64,000 nucleotides of DNA from JBAZTO01 sp041661865 (lineage in GTDB: Bacteria > Planctomycetota > Phycisphaerae > SM23-33). Location of the stretch: NCBI GenBank assembly GCA_041661865.1, contig JBAZTO010000008.1, forward strand, positions 26,752 to 90,751. The letters are read 5' to 3'. The notes beneath the pieces were generated by a model that was given only the letters and a program-made list of their open reading frames with translations, searched no databases and was not told where the DNA came from. The position numbers and the translations under genes were made by a program. This document shows positions 1 to 7,355 of this stretch, one piece after another. Position 1 is the first letter of the stretch; every line of letters starts with the position of its first letter.

Positions 1-11
1 AATGAAGCTTG

Positions 12-1004
12 ATGGCACCGTACCCGACAAAGCGATTGCGGCGGCTGCGAGGCAGCGCCACCTTGCGGGCAATGCTTGGCGGCACGAGACTTTGCGTCAG
101 CGACCTGATCGCACCGCTCTTTGTGTGCGAGGGTGCGGGGGTGCGCCAGGAAATCGGCTCGATGCCGGGGCAATTCCAGTGCTCCATCGACACCGCGATG
201 GAGACCGTCCGTCGCTGGGCCGATGCGGGCGTGCCGGCGGTGCTGCTTTTCGGCCTGGGCGACAAGAAGGACGCGATCGGCTCGGGGGCCTGGGACGACC
301 GCGCCGCCGTGCAGCGGCTGACGCGGGAGATCAAGAAGTCCCTGCCGCAGGTGCTTGTCATCACCGACGTTTGCCTGTGCGAGTACACCGACCACGGCCA
401 CTGCGGAACATTGAGGCAGCGGGCCGACGGCGCCACCGACGTGGACAACGACGCCACCCTGCAATCGCTGGCCAAGGCCGCCCTGTCGCACGCGGCAGCC
501 GGGGCCGACATCGTCGCCCCCTCGGCCATGATGGACGGGCAGGTCGCCGCCATCCGCGCCGCGCTGGACAAGGCCGGCCACCAGGACGCGGGCATCCTGT
601 CCTACGCCGTCAAGTTCGCCTCCAGCCTGTACGGCCCCTTCCGCGAGGCGGCGCAAAGCGCCCCCCAAAGCGGAAACCGCCGCGGCTACCAGATGGATTA
701 CCACTGCCCGCGAGGGATTATTTCCGAGGCCCTGGCCGACATCGAAGAAGGCGCCGACATGGTCATGGTCAAGCCCGCCGGGCCTTACCTGGATGTCCTG
801 GCGCGGCTGCGGGAGGCGGTCGACGTCCCGCTGGCGGCCTACCAGGTCAGCGGCGAATACTCCGCGGTCAAGGCTGCCGCCGCCCGGGGCTGGCTGGACG
901 AACAGGCTGTCGCCCTCGAGATCACCACGGCCCTCAAGCGGGCCGGCGCGGACCTGATCATTACGTATTACGCAGAGCAATTGGCCCATTGGCTTTCGAG
1001 GTGA
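12..1004 (+). CDS. hemB: Delta-aminolevulinic acid dehydratase (porphobilinogen synthase)
   Basis: Condenses two 5-aminolevulinate molecules to porphobilinogen in cytoplasmic tetrapyrrole (haem) synthesis. The reading is about 330 aa, the normal HemB length. The zinc-type cluster is present as C121, C123 and C131 (motif VCLCEYTDHGHC). The two active-site lysines are K201 (SYAVKFASSLYG) and the Schiff-base K254 (MVMVKPAGPYLDV). I start at the ATG at 12; an in-frame TTG lies one codon earlier at 9. The window edge is so close that a longer N terminus or the upstream ribosome site cannot be judged. The stop abuts the ATG of the following Nudix gene with no gap, so the two are probably co-transcribed. 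Identification is very secure. Confidence 0.96.
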   Translation: MAPYPTKRLRRLRGSATLRAMLGGTRLCVSDLIAPLFVCEGAGVRQEIGSMPGQFQCSIDTAMETVRRWADAGVPAVLLFGLGDKKDAIGSGAWDDRAAVQRLTREIKKSLPQVLVITDVCLCEYTDHGHCGTLRQRADGATDVDNDATLQSLAKAALSHAAAGADIVAPSAMMDGQVAAIRAALDKAGHQDAGILSYAVKFASSLYGPFREAAQSAPQSGNRRGYQMDYHCPRGIISEALADIEEGADMVMVKPAGPYLDVLARLREAVDVPLAAYQVSGEYSAVKAAAARGWLDEQAVALEITTALKRAGADLIITYYAEQLAHWLSR

Positions 1005-1874
1005 ATGCGTTTGCCGTACAAGGTCTTCCAAGCTAACGAAGGCAGCCGCGACTGCGGGGCGTTCTTTCTGGACGTCGTGGGGGCTTTTCGGCCGCAGGAT
1101 GTCACCCTCAAGCAGACGGGCGCTCCACGCCTGGTCAACCCCGAGATCGAGCAGTTCATCGAGCAGGTCTGGATCAAGGAAACCGCCCTGGCCGCATCGA
1201 GCGAACGGAAGATCTACAACGGTCAACTGGTCCGCCTGGCCGAGTGCGACGTCCAGGGCAACCAGATGACCCTCACGGTCGGCGCGACAAGCTACAAGGA
1301 ATTCCTGGGCACCAACGTCGCCAATTCCGCCCTGCGATACCTCCACGGCATGGAAGTGCTGGCCAATCCCATCGGGACCTCCGCGGCCGTCGTCTCCAGC
1401 GACGGCTTCATCGTCCTGGGCCGGCGGAGCGAGAAGGTCACCGGATACCCCGGCATGATTCACCCCATCGGCGGCATGGTCGAGACGGTCGGCCAGGCTG
1501 ACGAGATCGACATCTTCGCATCCATTCGGAAGGAGTTGCACGAGGAGGCGGGGATTTCACAGGAAGTGGGCCGGATACTGTGCCTGGGCCTGGTTCGCGA
1601 CAAGCAGCTCTGCCAGCCGGAGTTCATCTTCGACGTCGAAGCCGACGCCGACATGCGGACCATTCGCCAGCTTGCAGCCAAGGCCGCCGACGCCTTCGAG
1701 CACCAGGAACTCCTGGCCGTGCGGAACCAGCCGGCCTCCGTCGTCACCTTCATCGAGCAACACCGCCAACAGTGTACCCCGCTGGCATTGGCGGTACTGC
1801 TGCTCCACGGCCTGCACCATTGGGGCAGCGGATGGTTCACCGCTACCCGCGGCCACCTGCGGAATGTCATCTGA
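1005..1874 (+). CDS. Nudix hydrolase, NUDT22-like
   Basis: A 289-aa protein starting directly after the hemB stop. A Nudix-like helix is visible (RKELHEEAGI), but the upstream part of the box (GGMVETVGQ...) is several residues longer than the standard GX5EX7REUXEEXGU spacing and has Lys where Arg is usual. The N-terminal half, with KIYNGQLVRL and TSYKEFLGTN, resembles the eukaryotic NUDT22 family, which hydrolyses UDP-glucose and UDP-galactose. That resemblance is from memory of the family. The UDP-sugar substrate is therefore an inference, and another nucleoside-diphosphate derivative is possible. Probably cytoplasmic, as no signal or membrane segment is evident. Its placement after hemB gives no obvious functional link. 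Confidence 0.75.
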   Translation: MRLPYKVFQANEGSRDCGAFFLDVVGAFRPQDVTLKQTGAPRLVNPEIEQFIEQVWIKETALAASSERKIYNGQLVRLAECDVQGNQMTLTVGATSYKEFLGTNVANSALRYLHGMEVLANPIGTSAAVVSSDGFIVLGRRSEKVTGYPGMIHPIGGMVETVGQADEIDIFASIRKELHEEAGISQEVGRILCLGLVRDKQLCQPEFIFDVEADADMRTIRQLAAKAADAFEHQELLAVRNQPASVVTFIEQHRQQCTPLALAVLLLHGLHHWGSGWFTATRGHLRNVI

Positions 1875-1917
1875 CGGCAGCGACAGGCTGCGTGCCGCCT
1901 TCCCGCAATGCCGTCCC

Positions 1918-3000
1918 TCAACCCCCGCCTTGGCGCAGATGATAGATAATTTCATCTATCGGCGTGTCCTGACAGGCGACCTTGACGACCCCCTCGCGCC
2001 CCAGCGGGCGGCAGAGGGCGGGGTCGGTGACGCCGGTGAAGACGACGGCGGTGCGAACGCCCAGCGCCGCGGCGAGGTGCCCCACGCCCGAGTCGTTGCA
2101 CAGCAGCCCCGCCGAGCCGGCCAGCAAGGCGATCACTTCGCTCATCGCCCGCCCAGCCAGGGCCTTGCCGCCGGGAATCGCGGCGGCCACCTCTCGGCAA
2201 AGCGGCTCCTGGGCGGATGACCCGATGACCACCACGCCGGAGGCGTGCATGGCCAGGCCTCTGCCGGCCTGGATGAACTTCGCCGTTGGCCACTGCTTTT
2301 CGGACCAGCCGGCGCCGGGGGCCATCACAAAGTAACTGCCCGCGAGGCCCAGCTTCTGCCGCTGTGACTCCGGAGAGACCGTCAAGCTCGGCGCTCGAAG
2401 CGGCAGGCGATAGGCGAAGGTCTGGGCCCAGCCGGCCAGCAGTGGCTCGATCACGCGGAAGGGCTGCTCGCTGAGATGTGCGCCGCTTCGGCGGGCATCG
2501 GGCACGGTCTGCGAGTACAGCCAACCCAGTTCGTCGCCGCCAAAGCCCAGGCTCACCGCCGGCCGCAGGAGGAAACTGAAGGCCGCGGAGTATCGATTGC
2601 CCGTCAGGTCGATCACCAGGTCGAAATCGCGCCCGCGCAGGTCGGCCGCCGCCTGCCGCAATGCCGACCAGTCCACCGCCTCGCGATGCCGGTCGCTGAC
2701 GATGGCTCGCGCGGCAATGACCTGCGCCGGAGGAATCAGCCCTGCCCACAGGTCAACGCAGAACGGCTTGGTGACGGCGAAGATCCGGGCCTGCGGGAAT
2801 CGCTCCGCCAGCACGGGCACGACCTGGCTGGCCCAGAACGTGTCGCCGATCCAGTGGCAGGCGACGATGGCAATGCGTCGCGGTTGAAAACCCGACCAGT
2901 CCTGCCCGGAGAAGTAGCCCTGGCGCGCATAAAGCCTCGCCGCCGGCCAAAGCATCCGGCTGGTCAGGCTCAGCACGCTTCTGCCAATGGTCTTGAGCAA
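1918..3000 (-). CDS. Glycosyltransferase family 9 (heptosyltransferase-like)
   Basis: A GT-B fold glycosyltransferase of the ADP-heptose:LPS heptosyltransferase type, about 360 aa. It has the N-terminal Rossmann start RRIAIVACHWIGDTFWASQVVPVL, reading as the family's 'IGD' segment, the mid-protein block APGAGWSEKQWP, and the C-terminal nucleotide-sugar site LLCNDSGVGHLAAALG. The likely role is adding a sugar to an outer-membrane or surface glycan; acceptor and donor are unknown. The longest reading begins with TTG at 3000; an ATG at 2955 (MLWPAARL) is the alternative start and would leave the catalytic core intact. It lies 52 bp downstream of mcsB on the same strand and may be the last gene of that transcript, though the functions are unrelated. 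Confidence 0.85.
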   Translation of the reverse strand: MLKTIGRSVLSLTSRMLWPAARLYARQGYFSGQDWSGFQPRRIAIVACHWIGDTFWASQVVPVLAERFPQARIFAVTKPFCVDLWAGLIPPAQVIAARAIVSDRHREAVDWSALRQAAADLRGRDFDLVIDLTGNRYSAAFSFLLRPAVSLGFGGDELGWLYSQTVPDARRSGAHLSEQPFRVIEPLLAGWAQTFAYRLPLRAPSLTVSPESQRQKLGLAGSYFVMAPGAGWSEKQWPTAKFIQAGRGLAMHASGVVVIGSSAQEPLCREVAAAIPGGKALAGRAMSEVIALLAGSAGLLCNDSGVGHLAAALGVRTAVVFTGVTDPALCRPLGREGVVKVACQDTPIDEIIYHLRQGGG

Positions 3001-3052
3001 TGATCCGTTCCCGATTGGGGGGATAAACGGGCCCCGACCCCGCGCGTCGGGG

Positions 3053-4108
3053 CTACCCGGCGCCGAGGCGCGTGCGGATGAACGCGGCGCGGGCCTCGCC
3101 GCGCTCCTGGGGGTTCATTTCCCGCTTGAGTATCTTCTGAAGGTGCGCCGGCTGGGTCAGCAGGAAGACCTCGTTGACGGTCTTGAGGTCAATATCGGTG
3201 ACCTTGCCGACCATGATCCCCAGCCGCAGCAGCGACAGCAGGTACATCGTCTCCTGCGAACTCATCACCCGCGCCGACCGCAAAATCGCGATGGCCCGGT
3301 AGATCTTGTCCTCGAAGGCCGCCGGCTGCTTCTTGAGCAGCACCTGCCGCGCCCGCCGCTCGTAGTCGATGAACTTGGGGATCGTCCGCTGACTGAAGTC
3401 CCGGACCAGTTGCTCTTCGCTCTTGCCCAGCGTGGTCTGGTTGGAGATCTGGAACAAGTCGCCGGCCGCCTCGGTCCCCTCGCCGTAGAGGCCGCGAATC
3501 TCCAGTTGCATGTCGCGGGCGGCGCGGATGGCCTTGTCGATGTCGCCGGTCATCTTCAAGGCCGGCAGGTGCAGCATGGCGCTGATCCGCAGGCCCGTGC
3601 CGACATTGGTCGGGCAGGCCGTCAGGTAGCCGTAGCGGCTGTGGTAGGCGAAGTCGATCCGCTCTTCGAGCTTGTCGTCGATCTGGAAGATCTCGGCCAT
3701 GCTCTCTTCGAGCCGCAGGCCGCTGCGAAGCACCTGGATGCGGAGATGGTCCTCCTCGTTGACCATGATGGCGAGGGTCTCGCTCTCGCTGATGACCACG
3801 CCGCAGGGATGGTGCGACTGCGCGTGCTCGCGGGAGATCAGGTGCCGCTCCAGCAGCAACTGGCGGTCCAGTTCGCCGGCGGCTGCGATATCGACGTACA
3901 GGATGTTGCCGGCGATCCCGGAGGCCAGGATGTGCTGTCGGAGGTGGGCCTCCAGTTCCTGCTTCTGGCCGTCGGTGCAGCGGGAGAGGAACGGCATGCC
4001 CGCCTGGTTGCGGGCCAATCGCACGCGCGAGGACACAACCACGTCATGGGACGGGCCCTCGCCGCGGAGCCACTCGCCCGCATGCTTTGTCAGATCGCCC
4101 AGGATCAC
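3053..4108 (-). CDS. mcsB: Protein arginine kinase McsB
   Basis: ATP:guanido-phosphotransferase-fold kinase that phosphorylates arginine side chains and, in Firmicutes, marks proteins for ClpCP. It is 351 aa, the normal McsB length. It has the N-terminal SSRVRLARN signature (about residues 26-34) and the catalytic-cysteine block ACPTNVGTGLR with C165, matching the position of the essential Cys in B. subtilis McsB. It starts with GTG at 4108 and overlaps the mcsA stop by 4 bp (GTGA), which implies translational coupling. No clpC or ctsR is seen in the window, unlike the Firmicutes ctsR-mcsA-mcsB-clpC operon. A YwlE-like arginine phosphatase domain lies about 19 kb away. Confidence 0.95.
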   Translation of the reverse strand: MILGDLTKHAGEWLRGEGPSHDVVVSSRVRLARNQAGMPFLSRCTDGQKQELEAHLRQHILASGIAGNILYVDIAAAGELDRQLLLERHLISREHAQSHHPCGVVISESETLAIMVNEEDHLRIQVLRSGLRLEESMAEIFQIDDKLEERIDFAYHSRYGYLTACPTNVGTGLRISAMLHLPALKMTGDIDKAIRAARDMQLEIRGLYGEGTEAAGDLFQISNQTTLGKSEEQLVRDFSQRTIPKFIDYERRARQVLLKKQPAAFEDKIYRAIAILRSARVMSSQETMYLLSLLRLGIMVGKVTDIDLKTVNEVFLLTQPAHLQKILKREMNPQERGEARAAFIRTRLGAG

Positions 4109-4599
4109 GTGTTCTCCAATTCCTTGATCTGATCGCGAAGCATCGCGGCCCGCTCGTAATCCTCGCTGGTGATGGCCCCCTTGAGGTCGCCTCGCAGGCG
4201 GAGCAGCGCGTTGTGTTTCTTCTGTTCGTTGCCGGCCTTGTGGGGCACTTTGCCCACGTGCTGGCTGGCGCCGCCCTGGGCCCGCTCGACCAGCGGAAGC
4301 AGCAGGCGCTCAAAGGCGTCGTAGTCGTGCGGGCAGCCCAGCAGCTTCTGCTGGCGGAATTCGGAGAAGCTCAGCCCGCACACGTCGCAGGTGAGGTCCT
4401 TCCGGGCCAGTTCGTCCTCGGGGCCGGTGTGGAGGACGAACTCCTCCAGCAGTTGGCTGATCGAGACGTTAGGCTGGATGGTGATGCCTTCGGTCGCCGC
4501 ACAGGTCTCGCACAGGTGCTTCTCGATCTTCTTGCCGTTGTGGATCTCGGTCAGGTAGACCGTGGCGGGTTTTTCGCACTTGTCGCACTTGAAATCCAT
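4105..4599 (-). CDS. mcsA: McsA-like zinc/UVR-domain activator of McsB
   Basis: A 164-aa cytoplasmic protein with Cys pairs at C5/C8, C30/C33 and C71/C74 plus C89, giving two presumed zinc sites, and a C-terminal UVR (UvrB/UvrC-type) helical motif at about residues 125-163 (EDYERAAMLRDQIKELE). This is the architecture of McsA, the activator of the McsB arginine kinase. Direct overlap with mcsB supports the assignment. The ATG at 4599 is chosen because the CxxC motif begins four residues later and an AAGG lies just upstream. A TACAAT-like box lies about 50 bp upstream (4651-4656 on the complementary strand), but no convincing -35 at normal spacing was found. Confidence 0.9.
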   Translation of the reverse strand: MDFKCDKCEKPATVYLTEIHNGKKIEKHLCETCAATEGITIQPNVSISQLLEEFVLHTGPEDELARKDLTCDVCGLSFSEFRQQKLLGCPHDYDAFERLLLPLVERAQGGASQHVGKVPHKAGNEQKKHNALLRLRGDLKGAITSEDYERAAMLRDQIKELENT

Positions 4600-4689
4600 G
4601 ATTCACGCCTTCACGGGGGACGCTGCCGTGGGCAGGCCTCCTTCTGGTGTATTGTATGCTACGGGCCAGGCCGGACCTCGTCAACGATG

Positions 4690-5064
4690 CTACGGGTAAA
4701 AGGCCGCGACGCATCCGGGGGCCTCGGTGACGGACACCTTGTACAGCCGGGCGACTCCCGCCATGCGGGCGCTGAGGCGCTGGGCCAGGTATTGGGCCAC
4801 CTTCTCCGCCGACGGGCCGGTTCCGGCGAATTCATCGAGCCGGTTCAGGTCGCCCCCTTCCAGCTCGGCCATGATCGCCTCCAGCGCCGCCCCGGCGTCG
4901 ACGAAGTCCACCACCACGCCCATGGTCGGCTCGAGCCGCTGCGATTGAAAGACGGCCGTGACATTCCAAAGGTGCTCGTGGGGAGGCTCGAAGCTGCCGT
5001 CGGGCATCCGAACGGCGTGGCTGGCCCTGAAACTCCGCTCGATGGATGCTTCATAAGTTCCCAT
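4690..5064 (-). CDS. 6-pyruvoyl-tetrahydropterin synthase / QueD-family protein without the usual catalytic Cys
   Basis: A 124-aa T-fold protein. The start is placed at the ATG at 5064 (MGTYEASIERSF), because an upstream in-frame extension to 5139 has no family character. The three zinc-binding histidines are visible as H16 (FRASHAVR) and H29/H31 (PPHEHLWNV). The C-terminal TEAPG segment corresponds to the family's active-site Glu region. E. coli QueD has Cys four residues before the HxH motif; here that position is F25. The protein may therefore not be a standard 6-carboxy-tetrahydropterin synthase but one of the PTPS-like subfamilies. No queC, queE or queF gene is nearby. The reaction is undetermined. 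Confidence 0.8.
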   Translation of the reverse strand: MGTYEASIERSFRASHAVRMPDGSFEPPHEHLWNVTAVFQSQRLEPTMGVVVDFVDAGAALEAIMAELEGGDLNRLDEFAGTGPSAEKVAQYLAQRLSARMAGVARLYKVSVTEAPGCVAAFYP

Positions 5065-5343
5065 GCAAGTATTGTATCGGCAGGGAATTGCTTTAGGAAC
5101 ATCCTTGCCGGCGCAGATCGCCCATTTCGGATTGGCCAACCGATTTCATTGCATTGCGTGGCGGGGCGGACTATAAAATCCGTTCCAGACGAACCCGCGT
5201 CGTCCCTCGCTCGTAACACAATGCGTACGGGACGCATACGTAACGTAAGTTGGGCGCCGGGCCCTGCCTGCTGACCTGGCGGGCCCCAGCGCCCACAGTG
5301 GCATAAAGCCCCAGAAACGGCAACTTCTGCCGCGGAGCGAAGA
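5065..5343. other. Intergenic region between the divergent PTPS-like and P-type ATPase genes
   Basis: No gene is seen. It must hold promoters for both divergent genes. A TACAAT-like box lies just upstream of the PTPS-like ATG on the minus strand. Two inverted repeats occur near 5221-5240 and 5251-5295. A GGAG at 5333-5336 serves the ATPase start at 5344. Confidence 0.5.
5251..5295. promoter_or_regulatory. Strong GC-rich inverted repeat upstream of the metal ATPase gene
   Basis: The arms TGGGCGCCGGGCCC (5251-5264) and GGGCCCCAGCGCCCA (5281-5295) pair almost completely around a 16-nt loop, about 50 bp before the ATPase ATG. There is no T-run after it, so it is not a classic terminator. It could be a 5' leader structure or a repressor site. 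Function is inferred only from position. Confidence 0.4.
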
Positions 5344-7338
5344 ATGGCTCATGACATCCTGAAGGACTCGGTCAAGTCCCAGACCGGCAGGGCGAGTCTC
5401 CTGATCGTCGGTATTCTCATTGGCGGGGTGCTGGTGGTCTGCTCCTACCTCGCCGACTGGCTGTTCGCCGCCCACAGCGTGACCGAAGGCGGCAAGACCT
5501 ACAACTTCTACAGCGACAGCCTGGCCCTGGCCGGGGCACTGCTGCTGGGCATCCCCATCATCCTCCATGCCGCCGAAAGCCTGCTGCACGGCGAGACCAA
5601 CATGGATGAACTGGTGGCCCTGGCGGTCATCGCCTCCATCGCGGCCATCGACTACAAGGCCGCCGGGGCGGTGGCGTTCTTCCTGCTGCTGGCCAACCTC
5701 ATCGAGACGCGGACGGCCCTGGGCGCGCGGGCCAGCATCGAGAGCCTCGTCCGCCTGGCCCCCAAGAAGGCCCACCGACTCAACGCCGACGGGCGCGAAG
5801 AACTGGTCGATCCCCGGGTCTTGAAGGCCGGCGACATCGTCCGCGTGCGTCCCGGCGACAACATCCCCGCCGACGGCCTGGTCGTCTCGGGCGAGTCTTC
5901 GGTCAACCAGGCCAACGTCACCGGCGAGTCCATCCCGGTCGATAAGGTCACCGGCGACGAGGTCTTTTCCGGCACCAACAACCTGGCCGGCTCGGTCGAT
6001 GTCAAGGTCACCCGCGCCGGCGGCGACACCACGCTGGGCAAAGTGCAGAAACTCATCCTCCAGGCCGAGAAAACCCGCATCCCGATCATGCGGATGATCG
6101 ACCGCTACGCCGCCTGGTACACCCCCACCATCCTGATGCTGGCCGGGGCGGTGCTGTTCTTCACTCGCGACCAGGGCGGCATGGAGCGGGCCGTGACCAT
6201 GCTGGTGGTGGCCTGCCCCTGTGCGCTGATCCTGGCCGTGCCGACGGCCATGGTGGCGGCGCTGTCCTGTGCGGCGCGCCTGGGAATCCTGGTCAAGGAT
6301 GTCGCGACCATCGAGTCGGCCAAGAACATTACCGCGTTCGTTTTCGATAAGACCGGCACGCTGACGACAGGCCAGTTGGCCATGAGCCAGATGGGCCCGG
6401 CCCCGGGCGTCGACGCGGTGGACCTGCTTTCGGCGGCGGCGTCGGCCGAGCATTTGTCCAAGCACCCGGTGGCGCGGGCGGTGGTGGCCAAGGCCGAGGA
6501 AGCCCGCGTGCCGATGGCCAACCCCACAAGTTTCGAGGAAATCTCCGGCCGCGGCGTGCGGGCGCAGGTCAACGGCTCGACCATTCTCGTGGGCCGCTCC
6601 ACCTGGGTCGCCGAGCAAGGCGCCGACCTCTCCGCCATGAAGGACTCGAAGTATCCCGAGCCCGAAGGCCTCAGCACGCTCTACGTCGTGCGCGACGGGA
6701 AGCTGCTGGGCTGGATCGGCCTGGAAGACCGCACGCGCCCCGAGGCTCGCGCGGCCATGGACGAGCTTCGCCAACTGGGCGTGGGGCACCTGGTCATGGT
6801 CACGGGCGACCGCTGGTCGGTGGCCCGCCGGGTGGCCAAGGAAATGGGCTGCACCGAATTGCAGGCCGAGGTATTGCCCCAGGACAAGCTGGACCTGGTG
6901 GCCTCGCTCAAGCGGCAGGGCTATCGCGTGGCAGTGGTCGGCGACGGCGTGAACGACGCCCCGGCCCTGGCCGCCGGCGACGTGTCCATCGCCATGGGTG
7001 CCGCCGGCAGCGACGTGGCCATCAACTCGGCCACCATCGCCCTGATGAACACCGACCTCCAGCGCCTGCCCTTCCTGATTCGCCTCAGCCGCCGGACCTC
7101 CAGCGTGATTCACCAGAACCTGCTGTTTGGCATGGGCTTCATCGTGGCCTTTGAAATCCTGGCCGGGATGGGACGCATCACGCCGGTCCTGGGGGCTGTG
7201 CTGCACATGCTGGCCGCCAGCTTCGTGATCTTCAACAGCGCCCGGCTGGTGCGGTTCGGCGAGGAAATGCACAGGGTCGAGGCCCCGCAGGGCCCGGCCG
7301 ACACGGCGCACCTGGAACCGGTGGCCGTCACCCAATAG
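5344..7338 (+). CDS. Heavy-metal translocating P1B-type ATPase (CPC type)
   Basis: A 664-aa inner-membrane pump. It shows the ion-site CPC motif at C291/C293 (VACPCALILA), the phosphorylated Asp D335 in DKTGTLT and the hinge GDGVNDAP near 533. There is no N-terminal CxxC metal-binding domain; the protein starts with a short cytoplasmic stretch and goes straight into membrane helices. The last helices carry H621 in a HMLAASFVIFNSARLVR context instead of the Asp typical of Zn/Cd pumps or the Met/Ser pattern of Cu pumps. That resembles the His-Asn-Ser pattern I recall for CtpC-like Mn/Zn pumps, so metal specificity is left open. ATG at 5344 has GGAG 8 bp upstream. Confidence 0.93.
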   Translation: MAHDILKDSVKSQTGRASLLIVGILIGGVLVVCSYLADWLFAAHSVTEGGKTYNFYSDSLALAGALLLGIPIILHAAESLLHGETNMDELVALAVIASIAAIDYKAAGAVAFFLLLANLIETRTALGARASIESLVRLAPKKAHRLNADGREELVDPRVLKAGDIVRVRPGDNIPADGLVVSGESSVNQANVTGESIPVDKVTGDEVFSGTNNLAGSVDVKVTRAGGDTTLGKVQKLILQAEKTRIPIMRMIDRYAAWYTPTILMLAGAVLFFTRDQGGMERAVTMLVVACPCALILAVPTAMVAALSCAARLGILVKDVATIESAKNITAFVFDKTGTLTTGQLAMSQMGPAPGVDAVDLLSAAASAEHLSKHPVARAVVAKAEEARVPMANPTSFEEISGRGVRAQVNGSTILVGRSTWVAEQGADLSAMKDSKYPEPEGLSTLYVVRDGKLLGWIGLEDRTRPEARAAMDELRQLGVGHLVMVTGDRWSVARRVAKEMGCTELQAEVLPQDKLDLVASLKRQGYRVAVVGDGVNDAPALAAGDVSIAMGAAGSDVAINSATIALMNTDLQRLPFLIRLSRRTSSVIHQNLLFGMGFIVAFEILAGMGRITPVLGAVLHMLAASFVIFNSARLVRFGEEMHRVEAPQGPADTAHLEPVAVTQ

Positions 7339-7355
7339 CCGCTTATCAATATTTA

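Noticed and set aside
2..1036. 344-aa open frame overlapping hemB
   Set aside because: Arg/Gly/Pro-rich out-of-frame reading; hemB in the other frame has all catalytic residues.
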